DNA of 8,181 nt, taken from NCBI GenBank assembly GCA_025924275.1, contig JAICEH010000087.1:1-8181 (forward strand). The letters run 5' to 3'. Below, piece by piece: positions 5,464 to 8,181 of the stretch (the stretch's first letter is position 1; each line of letters starts with the position of its first letter). Below the pieces are notes generated by a model. The model saw only the letters and a list, made by a program, of their open reading frames with translations, searched no databases and was not told the origin of the DNA. The stretch comes from Gemmatimonadales bacterium. Lineage in GTDB: Bacteria > Gemmatimonadota > Gemmatimonadetes > Gemmatimonadales > GWC2-71-9. A program made the position numbers and the translations under genes.

Positions 5464-6075
5464 GTGTTCATCGAGCTGACCGACGTCCTTCGCTGCCCCG
5501 CCGACCACGAGGAGGGCTACCTCGTCCTGCTGCCCGACGCGATGGCCGGCCGGGACGTGACGGCGGGACGGCTCGGCTGCCCGGCGTGCGGGGCGGAATA
5601 CGCCGTCCGGGACGGGGTCGCGGAGTTCGGCGCGCCTCCCGGGTGGCCGACCGAGCCGCCCCGGCTCGACGGGACGGGAGTGGCGGCCCTGCTGGGGCTC
5701 GAGGGCCCGGGCGGATTCGCCGCCCTGGTTGGGGGAGCGGCGGCCGACTGGCAGGCGGTGGCCGCGGCGGCGGAGGGAGTGCATCTGGTGGGGGTGAATC
5801 CGCCGGAGGCAGTCCGGCCCGCCCCCGGCCTCAGCGTGGTGCGCTCCCCGGTGTTCCCGCTCAGGCAGCGGTCGCTCCGGGGCATCGCGCTGGGCCCCGG
5901 GTACGGCTCCGACCCGGCCTGGGTGGCCGCCGCGGCCGGGGCGGTGCTGCCGGGCCTCCGCGGGGTGGGGGAGGGAAGCGGCGAGGGGCCCGAGCGGTCG
6001 CTCGAGCCCCTCGGAGCGGCGGGCGGCGCCTGGGTGGCCCGCCGCCGGCGTCAGTCGCCGCCGGGCAGCGCGTAG
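5464..6075 (+). CDS. Trm112-like zinc-ribbon protein with degenerate Rossmann/methyltransferase-like C-terminus
   Basis: A 203-residue protein starting at a GTG directly behind the peptidase stop (no gap). Residues 5-56 resemble the Trm112p/UPF0434 zinc ribbon: LRCPADH (Cys11, with Asp14 or His15 where a second Cys is usual), then LGCPACGAEYAVRDGVAEF with Cys39 and Cys42. Such domains often precede or partner SAM-dependent methyltransferases. The rest (about 70-195) has a Rossmann-like pattern, GLEGPGGFAALV, then a strand VHLVGVNPP, then VVRSPVFPLRQRSLRGIALG, but no clear SAM-binding GxGxG with an acidic end. It may be a reduced, non-catalytic methyltransferase fold. The final 25 bases overlap the end of the convergent acyl-CoA synthetase gene. 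Function unknown; confidence is higher for the gene than for the domain call of the C-terminus. Confidence 0.68.
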   Translation: MFIELTDVLRCPADHEEGYLVLLPDAMAGRDVTAGRLGCPACGAEYAVRDGVAEFGAPPGWPTEPPRLDGTGVAALLGLEGPGGFAALVGGAAADWQAVAAAAEGVHLVGVNPPEAVRPAPGLSVVRSPVFPLRQRSLRGIALGPGYGSDPAWVAAAAGAVLPGLRGVGEGSGEGPERSLEPLGAAGGAWVARRRRQSPPGSA

Positions 6076-7856
6076 AGCGCCTCGATGCGGTCGCGATAGC
6101 GCTCCTCGACGACGCGCCGCTTCACCTTGAGCGACGGCGTGAGCTGGCCGTTCTCGATGGTGAAGTCCTCGGTGAGCAGGAGGTAGCGCTTCGGCTTCTC
6201 GAAGTGCGCCAGGTCCCCCAGCATCCCGTTCAGCTCCTCCTCGACCTTGCGCTCGACCCCGTGGCGGGTGGCGAGCTCGGCGTCGGTGCCCCCGGGCATC
6301 CCGGTGGCGGCCAGCCACTGCCGGACCTTCTCGTAGTTCGGGACGACCAGCATGATGGGGTACTTCCGCTTGTCGCCCAGCACCACGGCGTTCACCACGA
6401 ACGGGTTGGTCTTGGTGCGGTTCTCGATCGGCTGCGGGGCGATGTTCTTCCCGCCCGCGGTGACGATGATGTCCTTCTTCCGGTCGGTGATCTTCAGGAA
6501 CCCGTCGCCGTCCACCACGCCGATGTCCCCGGTGTGGAACCAGCCGTCGCGGTCGATCGCCTCGGCCGTGGCCTCGGGCTTGTTGAAGTAGCCCTGCATC
6601 ACGTGGGGGCCGCGGGTGAGGATCTCGCCGTCGGCCGCGATGCGCACCTCGACCCCGGGAATCGGCTTCCCGACGCTGCCGAGCCGGATCGCATCGGGCG
6701 TGTTCACGGTGATCACCGGCGAGGTCTCGGTGAGGCCGTAGCCTTCGTAGACCGGGAGCCCGGCCGCATAGAAGAACCGCGCGATGTCGGCCGAGAGCGG
6801 GGCCCCGCCCGACACGAAGAAGCGCACCTGCCCCCCGGTCCGCGCCTGCAGCTTGCTGAACACCAGCCGGTCGGCGATCCGCTTCTGGAAGGCGAGCCCG
6901 GCCGGGATCGGCCGCTTCGCGATCCGGAGGTCGGCCCACCGCTCGGCCGTGCGCTTGGCCCAGAAGAAGATCCGCTGCCGGAGCGGCGGCCCCGCCATCA
7001 CGCCCTCGAGGACCTTGGCGTAGATCTTCTCGTAGAGCCGGGGCACCGAGGCCATCACCGTCGGCTTCCGGTCCTGCAGGTCGGCCGGCACCGTCTCGAT
7101 GCCCTGGGCGTAGTTGATCGTGGTGCCCGCCCACATCATCACGTAGTGCCCCACCATCCGCTCGAAGATGTGCGAGAGCGGCAGGAAGGAGAGGCACTCG
7201 TCGCTGTCGCCGATGTCGAAGAGCCTGAGGGCAGCGACGACGTTGGTCGTGATGTTCCCGTGGGTCAGCATCACGCCCTTGGGGTCGCCCGTCGTGCCGG
7301 AGGTGTAGATCAGGGTGGCGAGGTCGTCGGGGCCGGGCTGGAGCGCCTCCTCGCGCCAGCGGGGGTACTTCGCCGCCGCCGCGCGGCCGGCGGCCATCAC
7401 GCCTTCCAGCGTCAGGACCCCGTCGCCCCCGAGGCCCGGGTCGAAGGCGATCACGTGCCGGAGCGACGGCACGTCGCCCCGCACCGCGAGGACCTTCTCC
7501 AGCTGGCCCGCGTTCGAGACGCAGACCGCCACGGCCCCCGAGTCGCGGAGGATGTAGGCCGCCTGGTGGGCCGGGAGCGTGGGGTAGATGGGGACGTCGG
7601 CGCAGCCGGCCGCCAGGCAGGCATAGTCGGCCGTGGCCCACTCCGGGGAATTCTCCGCGAGGATGCCGACCCGGTCCCCGCGCCGGACCCCGAGCTCGCG
7701 GAGCCCGAGGCTCAGGGCCTGCACCCGCTCGAGGAGCTGGCGGTAGCTCACGTCCACCCAGGCGCCGTCGCGCTTGGCGCGCATCACCACCGGGGTGTCG
7801 ATGAAGCGGTCGACGGCGAGGAAGAAGATCTCGTTCAGCGTCCGTGGCGTGGTCAC
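6051..7856 (-). CDS. Long-chain fatty-acid--CoA ligase (AMP-binding family)
   Basis: A 601-residue acyl-CoA synthetase of the FAA1/FadD15-like group. It activates fatty acids with ATP to acyl-AMP and then to acyl-CoA, usually at the inner face of the membrane, for beta-oxidation or lipid synthesis. Motifs in order: P-loop YTSGTTGDPKG (184-194), FLPLSHIFER, YGLTETS (from 373), the hinge region WFHTGD with Asp444, DRKKDIIVTAGGKNIAP, and the C-terminal catalytic region LTPSLKVKRR with Lys577 and Lys579. The start is GTG 7856, behind a near-perfect GGAGGAGGT (7869-7861) with 5-nt spacing, and gives the typical N-terminus TTPRTLNEIFFLAVDRF. The frame remains open 88 codons further upstream with coding-like composition (described separately). 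It ends tail to tail inside the preceding plus-strand gene. Function is confident at family level; chain-length preference cannot be read. Confidence 0.93.
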   Translation of the reverse strand: MTTPRTLNEIFFLAVDRFIDTPVVMRAKRDGAWVDVSYRQLLERVQALSLGLRELGVRRGDRVGILAENSPEWATADYACLAAGCADVPIYPTLPAHQAAYILRDSGAVAVCVSNAGQLEKVLAVRGDVPSLRHVIAFDPGLGGDGVLTLEGVMAAGRAAAAKYPRWREEALQPGPDDLATLIYTSGTTGDPKGVMLTHGNITTNVVAALRLFDIGDSDECLSFLPLSHIFERMVGHYVMMWAGTTINYAQGIETVPADLQDRKPTVMASVPRLYEKIYAKVLEGVMAGPPLRQRIFFWAKRTAERWADLRIAKRPIPAGLAFQKRIADRLVFSKLQARTGGQVRFFVSGGAPLSADIARFFYAAGLPVYEGYGLTETSPVITVNTPDAIRLGSVGKPIPGVEVRIAADGEILTRGPHVMQGYFNKPEATAEAIDRDGWFHTGDIGVVDGDGFLKITDRKKDIIVTAGGKNIAPQPIENRTKTNPFVVNAVVLGDKRKYPIMLVVPNYEKVRQWLAATGMPGGTDAELATRHGVERKVEEELNGMLGDLAHFEKPKRYLLLTEDFTIENGQLTPSLKVKRRVVEERYRDRIEALYALPGGD

Positions 7857-8120
7857 GCGAACCTCCTCCGGGGCCCTCGCGGCCGGCGGCCAGGGCTCTG
7901 GGGTGAACCTGATGATCGTCCGCTGTCCCGATCCCGGCACCGGCTCGGCGCCGCGGAACCGGGCGCTGCGGAACTCCACGACGGCGCTGTCCGGCGCCGC
8001 CTGCCCGGCGACCACACGCAGCTCGACCGGTGACGCCGGGCCGCCGGTGGCGCCGGTGGGCAGCGTATCGAGCAGCACGCCGGTGGACAACTCCACCGTG
8101 CGCAACTCCGAGATGGAGAA
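7857..8120 (-). other. Open, coding-like stretch in frame with the acyl-CoA synthetase
   Basis: No stop occurs in the synthetase frame from 8120 down to 7857. Over the 59 codons checked (from 8120 to about 7944), G+C by codon position is about 71, 58 and 95 percent, the order expected of a real gene in GC-rich DNA; the opposite-strand frame 1 shows the reversed first/second order. The translation includes VELSTGVLLDTLPTG and VVEFRSARFRG, beta-rich in look and of no recognised family. GGAG at 8109-8106 precedes a GTG at 8096 by 9 nt. It may be a true N-terminal extension, a remnant of another gene, or chance. No promoter was recognised. Confidence 0.35.
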
Positions 8121-8181
8121 CTACTTCAAGAAGATGAGGACGGAGCCGCCGACCTCAATCTGCCGGTTGAACGAGGTGGAA
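8121..8181 (-). CDS. Possible C-terminal end of an upstream gene (5' part outside the window)
   Basis: Minus-strand frame ending at TAG (8123-8121). Only 19 codons are visible, reading STSFNRQIEVGGSVLIFLK; 18 of the 19 end in G or C. Alternating hydrophobic residues suggest a beta-strand, but no family can be named from so little. It shares its frame with the acyl-CoA synthetase downstream, so the TAG could also interrupt one longer ancestral gene. Low confidence. Confidence 0.25.
   Translation of the reverse strand, partial: STSFNRQIEVGGSVLIFLK

Noticed and set aside
3883..7641. Minus-strand open frame of 1252 codons
   Set aside because: Shadow of the acyl-CoA synthetase and of the antisense of the M23 gene; composition is His/Arg/Pro/Gly-rich and no domain is visible.
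4092..8033. Very long plus-strand open frame of 1313 codons
   Set aside because: It runs across the M23, zinc-ribbon and antisense synthetase genes in the wrong frame; its translation is Arg/Gly/Pro-rich filler without motifs. A product of high GC content.
7912..8181. Divergent plus-strand gene starting at ATG 7912 and running off the right edge
   Set aside because: Its second codon position is more GC-rich than its first, the reverse of real genes here, and the translation is Ser/Thr/Pro/Arg-rich; it is best seen as the antisense shadow of the minus-strand frame.

Overview
This is a very GC-rich stretch of bacterial chromosome whose genes are closely packed and use GTG or ATG starts. The gene content would suit a free-living soil or sediment bacterium: a eukaryote-like pterin synthase beside GTP cyclohydrolase I, a secreted propeller/M23 peptidase with Asp-boxes, and a bacterial long-chain acyl-CoA synthetase. 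Gemmatimonadota is my best guess, but no rRNA or marker gene is present to prove it. No mobile element, CRISPR array, tRNA or rRNA was found.

Layout. Positions 1-803 hold the C-terminal end of an SbcC/Rad50-type ATPase. It overlaps a two-domain GNAT-like acetyltransferase (778-1746). A 47-residue membrane protein (1750-1893, minus) faces it tail to tail. Then comes a 283-base gene-free stretch that is visibly less GC-rich than its surroundings. It carries a candidate promoter, a long base-paired RNA and an intrinsic terminator. It ends at a three-gene plus-strand cluster with overlapping ends: 6-pyruvoyl-tetrahydropterin synthase (2177-2587), folE (2568-3158) and a short-chain dehydrogenase (3155-3850). 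Further on are a secreted propeller/M23/carboxypeptidase-regulatory-like protein (3910-5463) and a Trm112-like zinc ribbon joined to a degenerate Rossmann-like domain (5464-6075). The latter converges, with a 25-base overlap, on a long-chain acyl-CoA synthetase (6051-7856, minus). The right edge (7857-8181) is open and coding-like in the synthetase frame except for one TAG.

How the genes fit together. GTP cyclohydrolase I, a PTPS with the C-x5-HGH motif, and an SDR are the three enzyme types that turn GTP into tetrahydrobiopterin. The cluster is therefore best read as a tetrahydrobiopterin-like pterin operon. The PTPS residues match the mammalian enzyme position by position; the identity of the SDR as a sepiapterin reductase is inference from context.

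The most unusual object is the leader of this operon. The start of the predicted transcript (1946-1959) can form 14 consecutive base pairs with the terminator (2118-2131). The same 10-base word GACCGGATGG recurs just before the PTPS start codon (2163-2172). This gives a set of mutually exclusive pairings, as in a riboswitch or attenuator, although an independent RNA of about 200 nt ending at the terminator is a real alternative. I do not recognise the leader as any riboswitch class that I know.
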